NCBI GenBank assembly: GCA_050732775.1
Contig: JBOHRN010000002.1
Coordinates: 1 to 64,000, forward strand
Length of the DNA stretch: 64,000 nucleotides
DNA from: JBOHRN01 sp050732775
Lineage (GTDB): Bacteria > Gemmatimonadota > Gemmatimonadetes > Longimicrobiales > Longimicrobiaceae
Direction: 5' to 3'
The notes under the pieces are model-generated. The model was not told where the DNA came from. It saw nothing but the letters and a program-made list of their open reading frames with translations, and did not search any database. Of this stretch, positions 8,748-17,016 are shown piece by piece (position 1 is the first letter of the stretch; every line of letters starts with the position of its first letter). Position numbers and translations under genes: made by a program.

Positions 8748-9146
8748 ATGAAACTCAACTTAGCCATTTTTTTAGCGCTCCTCCAAGCCGGCTGTGGGGG
8801 CGAGCCGCCCCCCGAGGTGCCGCCCCGGCAGACCTCTCCCTCTACCTTTCAGTACCCCGAGGAGCTGTGGGACGCGGGGGTGGAGGGGGAGACCTCGCTG
8901 CGGGTATTCATAAACGAGCAGGGCCGGGTGGATTCAACCCGGGTGGAGGAGTCGAGCGGCTACCCCGCTTTCGATTCGGCCGCCGTCCAGGGCGCCGGGC
9001 GGCTTGCCTTCGAGCCCGCGCGCCGGGGGGAGCAGCCGGTCGGGGTGTGGGTTCTGCTGCCGGTTCAGTTCAATCTGGAAGGGGGGGAGGCGCCGGCGGA
9101 CGGTTCCGCGCCGGCCGAAGACGAGGGCGGCGGGGAAGGGCAGTGA
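8748..9146 (+). CDS. Lipoprotein with TonB C-terminal-like domain
   Basis: The 132-aa protein has a lipoprotein signal peptide (lipobox LQAGC, Cys at about 16). A short Pro-rich stretch is followed by a TonB-C-like domain (about 35-112) containing GETSLRVFINEQGRVDSTRV and FDSAAVQGAGRLAFEPA, with an acidic Gly-rich tail. Normal TonB is held by an inner-membrane helix and has a long periplasm-spanning linker, and this protein has neither. It may be a periplasmic adaptor rather than a canonical energy transducer. The stop overlaps the GTG of the next gene. Confidence 0.8.
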   Translation: MKLNLAIFLALLQAGCGGEPPPEVPPRQTSPSTFQYPEELWDAGVEGETSLRVFINEQGRVDSTRVEESSGYPAFDSAAVQGAGRLAFEPARRGEQPVGVWVLLPVQFNLEGGEAPADGSAPAEDEGGGEGQ

Positions 9147-10123
9147 AACGGGTCTGTGCCACGGTCCTGGAGGCCGTGGGCGACACCCCCCTCATCCGGC
9201 TCCAGAGGGTTGTCGCGGGTGTGCGCACGCCGGTGTACGCCAAAGCCGAGTTCATGAACCCGGGCGGTTCGGTCAAGGACCGCATAGGTCCGGCCATCAT
9301 CGAGCGAGCCGAGCGGGAGGGGCGGCTCCGCCCCGGCGGCACCGTGGTAGAGGCGACCAGCGGCAACACCGGCGTGACGCTCGCCATGACCGCCGCGGTC
9401 AAGGGGTACCGGTGCGTTTTTACCATCCCCGACAAGATGAGCCGGGAAAAGGTCAAGCTCCTGCGCGCCTTCGGAGCCGAGGTGGTCATAACGCCCAGCG
9501 ACGTGCCGCCGGACGACCCCGAGCACTACCTGATGCGAGCTAAGCGGATCGCCAAGGAGACCCCCAACGCCGTCCTGGCCGACCAGTTCTACAACAGCGC
9601 CAACCCCGAAGCCCACTACCGGAGCACCGGACCCGAACTCTGGGAGCAGACCGGCGGAGGTATCACCCACTTGGTGGCGAGCGCCGGCACCGGCGGTACC
9701 ATCACCGGCGCTGGTCGCTTCCTCAAGGAGAAGAACCCGGCCGTCCGGGTTATCGCGGCCGACCCGGTCGGCTCCATCCTCAAGGAGCAAGCCGAGACCG
9801 GGTGCCACGGAGAGAGGGAGGTCTACCAGGTGGAAGGGGTGGGTCAGGACAAGGTTCCCGGCACCTTGGACATGCCGGTTGTGGACGAGTGGCGCTCCGT
9901 CGACGACGCCAGCGCCTTTCGCCTGGCGCGGCTGCTTGCCCGGGAGGAGGGTCTGTTCGTGGGCGGATCGTCGGGGCTCATCGCCCACGCCGCTCTGGAA
10001 GTAGCGCGCGAAGTAGACCACGCGGATGCCTGCGTCGTCTTCGTGCTCTGCGACACGGGCGAGCGTTACCTGTCCAAACTCTTTGACGACGAGTGGATGC
10101 GCGAGATGGGGTTCCTCCCCTAG
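9143..10123 (+). CDS. PLP-dependent cystathionine beta-synthase-like / cysteine synthase family enzyme
   Basis: This 326-aa fold-type II PLP enzyme has Lys45 in NPGGSVKDRIG, the phosphate-facing SGNTG at 73-77 and the GTGGT PLP-phosphate loop at 182-186. Several features match the catalytic core of cystathionine beta-synthase better than CysK: DQFYNSANPEAHYRSTGPE, DPVGSILKE, YQVEGVGQDKVP and the C-terminal CDTGERYLSKLFDDEWM. No C-terminal CBS domains are present. The reaction is probably serine or O-acetylserine with homocysteine or sulfide, and substrate choice cannot be settled from sequence. The upstream extension of the frame lies inside the TonB-domain gene. Confidence 0.88.
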   Translation: MKRVCATVLEAVGDTPLIRLQRVVAGVRTPVYAKAEFMNPGGSVKDRIGPAIIERAEREGRLRPGGTVVEATSGNTGVTLAMTAAVKGYRCVFTIPDKMSREKVKLLRAFGAEVVITPSDVPPDDPEHYLMRAKRIAKETPNAVLADQFYNSANPEAHYRSTGPELWEQTGGGITHLVASAGTGGTITGAGRFLKEKNPAVRVIAADPVGSILKEQAETGCHGEREVYQVEGVGQDKVPGTLDMPVVDEWRSVDDASAFRLARLLAREEGLFVGGSSGLIAHAALEVAREVDHADACVVFVLCDTGERYLSKLFDDEWMREMGFLP

Positions 10124-10233
10124 GGCTCTTCTCGAACCGCGCCACCCGGCGGAGGGTTGCCACCGCCCGATCTCTGGTTACATTCCCGTGACCCGACCGT
10201 GCTCGCGCGCGGAAGAGTTACCCGTACCATTCC

Positions 10234-10250
10234 GTTTCTAAAGCAGAAAC
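10234..10250. repeat. Short inverted repeat upstream of the TonB-dependent receptor
   Basis: GTTTCT (10234-10239) and AGAAAC (10245-10250) form a 6-bp inverted repeat with a 5-nt loop, 25 nt before the receptor ATG in the 152-bp gap 10124-10275. It could be an operator or a small 5'-UTR hairpin. I see no cobalamin-type leader in this gap. Confidence 0.3.
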
Positions 10251-10275
10251 CCTCACAACTCCGGAGAACTTACGC

Positions 10276-13200
10276 ATGAAACGATCGCCCCTCTTAGCGA
10301 CCCTCGCCGCCCTCGCCGGATTCGGTTTTGGGCTGCTCGTTACGGACGCCGCGGCCCAGGTAACCACGGGCACCATCCGCGGCGAAGTGACTACCGCCGA
10401 CGGAGCCACCTTGGAGGGCGCTCAGGTGACCGCTATCAACGAGGAGACGGGTGTGACCCGAGGAGTCCTGGCCGACAGTCAAGGACGCTTTACCCTGCGC
10501 CTGCTCCCTCCGGGCAGTTATACAGTGGTGGTTCAAAGGATCGGCTACGCCGAAGGACGGGCCGAGCGGGTTCGAGTCCGGCTGGGCGAAGCGACCAGCA
10601 CCGACTTCGCGCTCAGGCAGGAAGCGATCGAGATCGAAGGCGTCACCGTGGTCGCCGGGCGAGAGCTACAGATCGACGCCAGCCAGACCGGCGTGGCCGA
10701 GTTCATTTCGGAGGAGCAGCTGGATAACCTCCCCACGGCGGGCCGGGATTTCACGGACTTCATCAGTCTTTCCGGGCTCATCAGCCCCCAGCCGGAGATC
10801 AGCACGGGCGGGCAGTTCTCCATCGGTGGGGCTCGTACCACCGGGACCAACGTGCAGATCGACGGTGCCGACGCCAACAACGCCTTCTTCGGGGAGAACC
10901 GAGGGTCGTCCCGGATTCCGTTTGCCTTCTCGCTAGAATCGATCCAGGAGCTCCAGGTCATCACCAACGGCTACGACGTCGAGTACGGCAAGTTCAGCGG
11001 TGGGGTGATAAACGCCGTCACCAAAGGGGGCACCAATGAAGTCGAGGGCAACTTCTTCCTCTACGGTCGCGACGCCGCTCTCACGGGTGACAACTTCGAC
11101 GGCTCCGCCCCGCAGGAATTCAACTCTTACCAGTTCGGCGGTACAGTCTCGGGTCCCATCATCGAGGACCAACTCCACTACTTCGTCTCCGGCGACTTCC
11201 AGCGCCGCGACCAGCCCGTCTTCGCCCTGGACGCCAACCGCTCCGGTCTTCCGGCCGCGGAGATCAACGAGTTTCTGGACATCCTGGCGAACGAATACGG
11301 TTTCGACGTCTCCGACCAGTCCGGAGTCTTTGAAGAGACCGACGACCAGGAAGCCGTTTTCGGGCGTATTGATTACGCCATCAACCCGAGCCATCGGCTC
11401 ACCGTGCGGGCCAACTACACCAACTTCCGCAACCAGAACGACCGCATCAGCGCCGGAGGCGACGAGGCCAGATCAATGGGAGGGACCTTCGAGGATCAAA
11501 CTCTCTCGCTGGTCGGCGAACTGAACTCCACCTTGAACCAGCGGGCTACCGTATACAACACCCTCCGGCTCCACTACTCCGACGAAAAGCGGCCACGACC
11601 CGCGAACAGCTCCCTGCCTTCAGTCACGGTAGATCTGGACGACGGGAGCTTGGGCTACGGCGGTAACTTCTTCGGTATCCTATTCGCCAACAACTTGGAG
11701 GAGTCGAAGTTTCAGCTCACCGACAACCTCACCTGGGAGGTCGGAAACCACACCCTAAAGGTCGGCACGGACAACATCTTCGCCAACACCTTCAATGAGT
11801 TCTGGTTGAACGGGAACGGGTTTTTCACCTTTGGAAGTCTCGACGACTTCCGCGACCGGACTCCCGGGTTCTCACTCCGCTTCGTGCCGGCCGCGCCCGG
11901 CAGCGGCGAGCCCGACCCGAACCCGACCGCACCGATCGCCGACTTCGACACCCGGGAGCACGCTTTCTACCTCCAAGATGAATGGCGAGCGACCGACCGG
12001 CTTCTGCTCATGCTCGGGTTGCGCTACGATTACATGGCCTTCCCCGACGATGGAGAGCCGCTGAGCAATCCGGAGTTTAGGACAATTCTGGACGATGAGT
12101 TCGGGGTCTCGACTGCCGATACTCCCAACGATGTCAATAACTTTGGCCCCCGGGTATCTTTCAGCTACGACTTCTCGGGCAACCAAACCAGCGTACTGCG
12201 CGGCGGAGGCGGGCTTTTCTACGGCCGGGTGCCGGCGGTGCTGCACGGCAACGTGCTGAGCAGCACGCCCAACCCTCTGCTGGCGATCGTTTGCATAGCC
12301 GCCGCGACGCCGGAGTTCCGTTACGAAGAGTGGCAGGATCCGGACAACATCCCCAGCGACTGCCGCTTCAGGGGGTTCCAGGGCGATCCGTTTGGGATCG
12401 GCATCGTGGGCGCGCCGGAGATCGCGACCTGGGATCCGGAGCTCGGGTTTCCGGCCACGGCTAAGTTTAACTTGGGGTACGAACACCAGTTCTCACCCCG
12501 CCTCCAGGCGGGGGTGCAGGCGATCTACTCCCAGACGCGGGATAACTACCACGTCATGGATCTCAACCTCCAAGAGCCAGTTTTCTTTACCGCCGACGGC
12601 CGCCCCGTCCATACCGAAGCGGCTGGCTTCGAGCCCGACGACGCGGCCAGCGAGAGAGATTACGGTGTGACTTCGGAGGTACGGCGAGTCTACCACCAGA
12701 CCGATCACGGTCTGGCGCGTGGCTTTAACCTGAAGTTAGACCTGGAGAGCCGCCCGCTGGAAAACCTGCGGATAGGCGCCAACTACACCTACAACCGGGC
12801 TTCCGACAACTCTTCTTTCATCTGTTGCACCGCCAACGCCGGGCTTTTTGACACCCCCACCGCGGGTGATCCGAACTTCCTCGGAGAAGAGGGAGACGAT
12901 GTGGCGGGAACCTGGGCGCCGTCCGATTTCGAGCGCCGCCACGTCATCGTGGGCAACGCTATCTGGGCGCTGCCGGCAGACTTCAACCTCGGCGTGATCT
13001 ACCGGGCGCAGTCAGGAAATCCGTTCACGCCCACGGTTAGCGGCGATATCAACGCCGACGGCAACGATGGCAACGACCGGCCGTTCATTCCAGACCCCGA
13101 TATCCCCATCGCCTTGCGTTTCGAAAACCCAGCAGAGCTGGAGGAGTACCGCCAGCTCGTGGCCCAGAACGACTGCCTGCGCGAGAACGTGGGCCGCATC

Positions 13201-13506
13201 ATCGGCCGCAACGTCTGCCGTAACCCCTGGTGGCACAGCTTGAACGTCAAGGCCAGTAAGGGGTTCAGTACCTTCGGGGGCCAGAAGTTGGAGGTGGTGC
13301 TCGACCTTTTCAACCTGCTCGACGCCTTTGGGCTCGAGGCCGGCGAGCTCGTTTTCAAGCGGAGGGGTCTGTTCCGGGCCGAAGGGTTCGATCCGACCAC
13401 AAATGAAGTGATTTACTCCGTGGACAACCGCTTTGGGCAGCGGGTGCCGCTGGGCGCGGCGCAACTCCAGTTCCAGGCGCAGTTGGGGCTACGCTACACT
13501 TTCTGA
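10276..13506 (+). CDS. TonB-dependent outer-membrane receptor with carboxypeptidase-regulatory-like domain
   Basis: The 1076-aa protein has a signal peptide ending at AAAQ (about 28). An Ig-like carboxypeptidase-regulatory domain follows (about 30-112; GTIRGEVTTADGATLEGAQV and GRFTLRLLPPGSYTVVVQRI). The plug domain (about 125-245) contains the ELQVITNGYDVEYGKFSGGV strand. A long beta-barrel ends in an aromatic terminus (LGLRYTF). Such OmpA/SusC-like receptors are frequent in Gemmatimonadota, Acidobacteriota and Bacteroidota, and the ligand is not predictable here. CGGAG precedes the ATG. No SusD-like partner is adjacent. Confidence 0.92.
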   Translation: MKRSPLLATLAALAGFGFGLLVTDAAAQVTTGTIRGEVTTADGATLEGAQVTAINEETGVTRGVLADSQGRFTLRLLPPGSYTVVVQRIGYAEGRAERVRVRLGEATSTDFALRQEAIEIEGVTVVAGRELQIDASQTGVAEFISEEQLDNLPTAGRDFTDFISLSGLISPQPEISTGGQFSIGGARTTGTNVQIDGADANNAFFGENRGSSRIPFAFSLESIQELQVITNGYDVEYGKFSGGVINAVTKGGTNEVEGNFFLYGRDAALTGDNFDGSAPQEFNSYQFGGTVSGPIIEDQLHYFVSGDFQRRDQPVFALDANRSGLPAAEINEFLDILANEYGFDVSDQSGVFEETDDQEAVFGRIDYAINPSHRLTVRANYTNFRNQNDRISAGGDEARSMGGTFEDQTLSLVGELNSTLNQRATVYNTLRLHYSDEKRPRPANSSLPSVTVDLDDGSLGYGGNFFGILFANNLEESKFQLTDNLTWEVGNHTLKVGTDNIFANTFNEFWLNGNGFFTFGSLDDFRDRTPGFSLRFVPAAPGSGEPDPNPTAPIADFDTREHAFYLQDEWRATDRLLLMLGLRYDYMAFPDDGEPLSNPEFRTILDDEFGVSTADTPNDVNNFGPRVSFSYDFSGNQTSVLRGGGGLFYGRVPAVLHGNVLSSTPNPLLAIVCIAAATPEFRYEEWQDPDNIPSDCRFRGFQGDPFGIGIVGAPEIATWDPELGFPATAKFNLGYEHQFSPRLQAGVQAIYSQTRDNYHVMDLNLQEPVFFTADGRPVHTEAAGFEPDDAASERDYGVTSEVRRVYHQTDHGLARGFNLKLDLESRPLENLRIGANYTYNRASDNSSFICCTANAGLFDTPTAGDPNFLGEEGDDVAGTWAPSDFERRHVIVGNAIWALPADFNLGVIYRAQSGNPFTPTVSGDINADGNDGNDRPFIPDPDIPIALRFENPAELEEYRQLVAQNDCLRENVGRIIGRNVCRNPWWHSLNVKASKGFSTFGGQKLEVVLDLFNLLDAFGLEAGELVFKRRGLFRAEGFDPTTNEVIYSVDNRFGQRVPLGAAQLQFQAQLGLRYTF

Positions 13507-13530
13507 CCCAGCGAGAAGTGGTGGGTCACG

Positions 13531-13562
13531 GCGGGGCGGCCTCTGGCCGCCCCGCTTTTTTT
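13531..13562 (+). terminator. Strong intrinsic terminator after the TonB-dependent receptor
   Basis: An 11-bp GC stem (13531-13541 with 13545-13555, loop TCT) is followed by seven T residues (13556-13562). It also lies just beyond the end of the convergent add gene. Confidence 0.93.
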
Positions 13563-13578
13563 GAGCGAGCTAGCAGAC

Positions 13579-14625
13579 TCAGTCGGCCGGGGCGTCTTGC
13601 TCGAGTCGCTCGATTTCGTCGACCACCGCTAGCACTAGCTCCTGCTTCTCCTGCCAGGGTAGAAACGCGCTCTCGAAGCTCATCACGGTGAGCTCCACCA
13701 ACTCGTCCCAGTCGAAACCGAGGTGCTGGTGCGCGCGCCACAACTCCTCGCTCACGGTGGTGGCGCTCATTAGCCGGTTGTCCGTGTTGACGGAGAGCTG
13801 CAACCCTTGGTCGAAGTAGCGGCGCAGGGGGTGGCTCGCGAAGTCGGTCGCCGCGCGGGTCTGTACGTTAGAGGTGAGGCAGACCTCGAGAGGAACGCGC
13901 TGGTCGCGGACGTAGGCGAGTAGCGACTCGTCCTCGCCTAGCCGGGTGCCGTGGCCGATACGGTTGGCCCGGCAGACTCCCAGCGCCTCCCGGATGGATT
14001 CGGCCCCGGCTGCCTCACCCGCGTGGACGGTTATGGGCAGGTCGGCCTCCATGGCGGGGTGGAAGCCGTCCAGAAAGTTCCCCGGCGGATTTCCCTGCTC
14101 GCCGCCGGCCAGGTCGTAGGCGACGACGCCCCGGCCTTTGTAGGCGGCGGCCAGTTCACCCATCTCCGCGGCCGAGGCGGGGGGCAAGTGGCGCAGCCCG
14201 CACACGATCAAGCCCGTCTTGACGCCTAGATCGGCCTCCGCGCGCCCGAGCCCCCGCAACGGTGCGTCCACGGTTTCTGCCAGCGGAAGTCCTGCTTCGG
14301 TGTGGAGAGCCGGGCAGTAGCGGACCTCCAGGTAGCGGACGTTCTCGCGGGCCGCGTCTTCTGCCAGCTCGTAGGCGATGCGCTCGAGCGCATCGGCCGT
14401 CTGCATGACCGAGAGGGTGGTGGCGAAGCGGGCCAAGTAGTCGGTCAGGTTGGCGGCGTCCTTAACCCGCATGTATGCGCGCAACCCTTCGGCGTCTTCC
14501 GCTGGCATGGCCTCGCCGTACTCGCGGGCTAGCTCGAGCATGGTTTCGGGCCGCAACGAGCCGTCCAGGTGGACATGCAGCTCGGCCTTGGGGAGCTTAC
14601 GGAGAAGGTCGCGGGTAACGTGCAT
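13579..14625 (-). CDS. add: Adenosine deaminase
   Basis: Add hydrolyses adenosine or deoxyadenosine to inosine and ammonia. The 348-aa TIM-barrel protein shows the zinc-binding HVHLDGS near the N-terminus, the active-site THAGEA-type segment (VHAGEAAGAESI), GHGTRL, and NTDNRLMS with the metal Asp. I chose the ATG at 14625 (MHVTRDLLRKLPKAELHVHLDGS); an upstream ATG would overlap the nupC stop. The gene lies 13 nt downstream of the nucleoside transporter on the same strand, so uptake and deamination are coupled. Some family members act on adenine or aminofutalosine instead. Confidence 0.93.
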   Translation of the reverse strand: MHVTRDLLRKLPKAELHVHLDGSLRPETMLELAREYGEAMPAEDAEGLRAYMRVKDAANLTDYLARFATTLSVMQTADALERIAYELAEDAARENVRYLEVRYCPALHTEAGLPLAETVDAPLRGLGRAEADLGVKTGLIVCGLRHLPPASAAEMGELAAAYKGRGVVAYDLAGGEQGNPPGNFLDGFHPAMEADLPITVHAGEAAGAESIREALGVCRANRIGHGTRLGEDESLLAYVRDQRVPLEVCLTSNVQTRAATDFASHPLRRYFDQGLQLSVNTDNRLMSATTVSEELWRAHQHLGFDWDELVELTVMSFESAFLPWQEKQELVLAVVDEIERLEQDAPAD

Positions 14626-14638
14626 AGAGACGGCTGAA

Positions 14639-16171
14639 TTAGAGTAGCACACCCACCATTGCGGCGGTCATGAAGGCGGCCAGGGTGCCCGCGAACATGG
14701 CGCGCAACCCCACTCGGCTCAGGTCTCCCCGGCGCTCTGGAGCCAGCCCGCTGATGCCACCGATCTGGATGGCGATGCTGCTGAAGTTGGCGAAGCCGCA
14801 GAGGGCGTAGGTGGCGATCACCACCGAGCGGGGAGATAACTCGGCTCCGGCTCCCAGCAGCTCGGCCAGGTGCAGGTAGGCCACGAATTCGTTGAGGGCC
14901 ATCTTCTCGCCCAGGAGCACGCCCACGGCCAGGGCGTCTTGCCAGGGTGTTCCCATGAGCCAGGCGAAGGGCGCCCCGATCCAGCCCAAGAGCAGCTGGA
15001 TGCTAAGCTCAGGAAAGCCGATCCACCCCCCTACCCCCCCCAGAATGCCGTTTCCTAACGCCAGTAGGGCGATAAAAGCCAGTAGCATGGCGGCCACGTT
15101 GAGGGCCAGAAAGAGCCCCTCGCTGGCCCCGCGCGCGGCGGCGTCGATCAGGTTGGCGTCGGGGTTTTCCAGCTCGATCTTGATCTCGCCCCGCGTCACC
15201 GACTCTTCGGTCTCCGGGTACATGAGCTTGGCCATCGCCAAGGCGGCGGGTGCCGACATGACCGAGGCGGCGATCAGATGGCCGGCGATATCCGGGAAAA
15301 AGGCGACCAACATACCCACGTAGGCCGCCATTACCCCCCCCGCCACGGTGGCGAAGCCGCCGGTCATGACCGCGTGCAGCTCGCTATTGGTCATGGTTTG
15401 GATAAACGGCTTGACCAGCAGCGGGGCCTCGGTCTGGCCCACGAAGATGTTACCGGCCGCGCTCAAGCTCTCCGAGCCCGAGGTCTTCATAGTGCGCACC
15501 ATCACCCAAGCGAACGCCCTCACCACCTTTTGCATGACGCCCAGGTAGTATAGCAGCGTCATCAGGGAGGAGAAGAAGATGATGGTGGGGAGCACGTTGA
15601 AGGCGAAGTACCCGCCCGTGTTGGCCCACGCCCGCACCTCGGGTATCGGCGCCATGGGTCCCTCTGCCGTACCCACGGGTACATTGTTCATGACCAGGTT
15701 GCCGAAAATAAAGCGGGCTCCCTCCTCGGTGTAGCCGATCAGGATCACGAACAGATCGTTGAGGGCGTCGAAGAAGGCCCGGCCCGGCCCGCTAAGTAGG
15801 ATGATGGTGGCGAACAAGAACTGGAGGGTTACCCCCCACCAGACCACCCGCCACTGGATAGCGCTCCGGTCGGTGCTAAAAAACCACCCCAAGAGTATAA
15901 ACACCGCCAGCCCGAGGAAGCTGGTGAGCCGCTCCGCCACGGTGCCGCCGCGCGCCTCGGCTTGGGCGCGCCGGGCTCGTTCGGCCGCACTGGGGAGGCC
16001 GTCGTCCGGCACGGGCAGCAGCTGGGACGGGGTGGTGTCCGGATCTCCCGGGACCACGACGGTATCGAGCGCGGGGGGGACGGTGTCCTGACCGGAAACG
16101 GTGAAGCCGGTTACCAGCAGAACTCCGGCTAGCAGCCAGAGGATAGGCAGGGCGTGGGGCGGCTTCGGCAT
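14639..16171 (-). CDS. Concentrative nucleoside transporter (NupC/CNT family) with N-terminal extension
   Basis: CNT transporters import nucleosides with H+ or Na+. The core (about residues 85-510) has the family signature: NVLPTIIFFSSLMTLLYYLG, GQTEAPLLVKPF, MTGGFATVAGGVMAAY, GEKMALNEFVAYL and YALCGFANFSSIAIQIGG. Compared with about 400 aa for typical NupC, there is an extra N-terminus with a signal-peptide-like helix (residues 8-26), then DTVPPALDTVVVPGDPDTTP and an Ala/Arg-rich stretch before the first core helix. It is encoded between the rhomboid and add genes. The start codon lies in an inverted repeat (see 16170-16233). Confidence 0.93.
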   Translation of the reverse strand: MPKPPHALPILWLLAGVLLVTGFTVSGQDTVPPALDTVVVPGDPDTTPSQLLPVPDDGLPSAAERARRAQAEARGGTVAERLTSFLGLAVFILLGWFFSTDRSAIQWRVVWWGVTLQFLFATIILLSGPGRAFFDALNDLFVILIGYTEEGARFIFGNLVMNNVPVGTAEGPMAPIPEVRAWANTGGYFAFNVLPTIIFFSSLMTLLYYLGVMQKVVRAFAWVMVRTMKTSGSESLSAAGNIFVGQTEAPLLVKPFIQTMTNSELHAVMTGGFATVAGGVMAAYVGMLVAFFPDIAGHLIAASVMSAPAALAMAKLMYPETEESVTRGEIKIELENPDANLIDAAARGASEGLFLALNVAAMLLAFIALLALGNGILGGVGGWIGFPELSIQLLLGWIGAPFAWLMGTPWQDALAVGVLLGEKMALNEFVAYLHLAELLGAGAELSPRSVVIATYALCGFANFSSIAIQIGGISGLAPERRGDLSRVGLRAMFAGTLAAFMTAAMVGVLL

Positions 16172-16233
16172 GGGCGCTCGGCTAGCTCGGATAGACTCCG
16201 GACACCGGCAGGGAGGTCCGGGGGAGCGCCCAT
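16170..16233 (-). promoter_or_regulatory. Nested inverted repeat enclosing the nupC-like start codon
   Basis: ATGGGCGCTC (16170-16179) and GAGCGCCCAT (16224-16233) are a perfect 10-bp inverted repeat. A second repeat lies inside it: CCGGAC (16198-16203) with GTCCGG (16216-16221). Together they fill the 69-nt gap between the rhomboid stop and the transporter start. On the minus-strand mRNA the 3' arm of the outer stem includes the A and U of the transporter AUG, so folding could limit translation. Confidence 0.5.
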
Positions 16234-16240
16234 GATACCG

Positions 16241-16963
16241 TCACCACTCCAACCGCGCCACCTCCGAGCGGGTGAGTTTGCGCTTGCTCCGCTTGGCCCC
16301 GCTCAGCTCCTTCTTCTCGAACAGCTTGATGAGCGCCAGCCCGGCCACGAAACCGCCCACGTGCGCCCAGAACGCCACGCCCCCGCCGCCGGGCGCCTCC
16401 GGCCCGAGAGAGACCACCCCGCTGGCGAGCTGGATCAAGAACCAGTAGCCGAGGGCCACGATGGCGCGCAGCTCGAAGATCCACAGGGGCGGGAACCAGT
16501 AGCGCACCCGTACTTTTGGGTACAGGAGCACGTACGCGCCCATTACCCCGCTGATGGCTCCGCTGGCGCCGACCATCGGCACCTGCCCCGAGGGGTCGGT
16601 GAAGATGTGGACCGCGGCCGCCGCCAGCCCCGAGACCAGGTAGAAGGCGATGTAGCGGAGATGGCCCATGGAGTCCTCGATGTTGTTCCCGAAGACCCAC
16701 AGAAAGAGCATGTTGCCGATCAGGTGTGCCCAGCCGCCGTGCATGAACATGGAGGTAACGAGCGCCAGATAGCTCAGCCCCTCGACTTCGCACCGGCCGG
16801 TGACCTCGCACGGCACCGAGCCGTACTCAAACACCGACGCTTGCAGGGCGTTGGGGTCGCCCGCGCCCTGTAGGAGGAACCACGCCGCCACGTTCAACCC
16901 GATGAACAGGTAGTTGACGTAAGGGACGATTTCGGTGGGGTTCTCGTCTTTGATGGGGATCAT
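16241..16963 (-). CDS. Rhomboid-family intramembrane serine protease
   Basis: The 240-aa polytopic protein carries the rhomboid catalytic Ser motif GASGAISG, the HLIGNMLFLWVFG segment with the oxyanion-side His and Asn, and a late AHVGGFVAG providing the catalytic His. A basic tail (KKELSGAKRSKRKLTRSE) probably faces the cytosol. Rhomboids cleave transmembrane substrates, and the target is unknown here. It sits between the nucleotidase and nucleoside transporter genes on the same strand. GGAG precedes the ATG at 16963. Confidence 0.93.
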   Translation of the reverse strand: MIPIKDENPTEIVPYVNYLFIGLNVAAWFLLQGAGDPNALQASVFEYGSVPCEVTGRCEVEGLSYLALVTSMFMHGGWAHLIGNMLFLWVFGNNIEDSMGHLRYIAFYLVSGLAAAAVHIFTDPSGQVPMVGASGAISGVMGAYVLLYPKVRVRYWFPPLWIFELRAIVALGYWFLIQLASGVVSLGPEAPGGGGVAFWAHVGGFVAGLALIKLFEKKELSGAKRSKRKLTRSEVARLEW

Positions 16964-17016
16964 GCCGTGCTCTCCGTTCGAGAGGAGTGGTGTCGTGGCG
17001 GTGGCCCTCTACCTCT

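Noticed and set aside
9065..10021. A 318-codon open frame on the minus strand opposite the CBS-like gene
   Set aside because: It lies entirely antisense to a well-supported enzyme gene, has no recognisable motif, and is the type of long open frame expected from GC-rich third codon positions.
10124..10275. Cobalamin riboswitch before the TonB-dependent receptor
   Set aside because: The gap is only 152 nt and no B12-box-like element or matching stems were seen.
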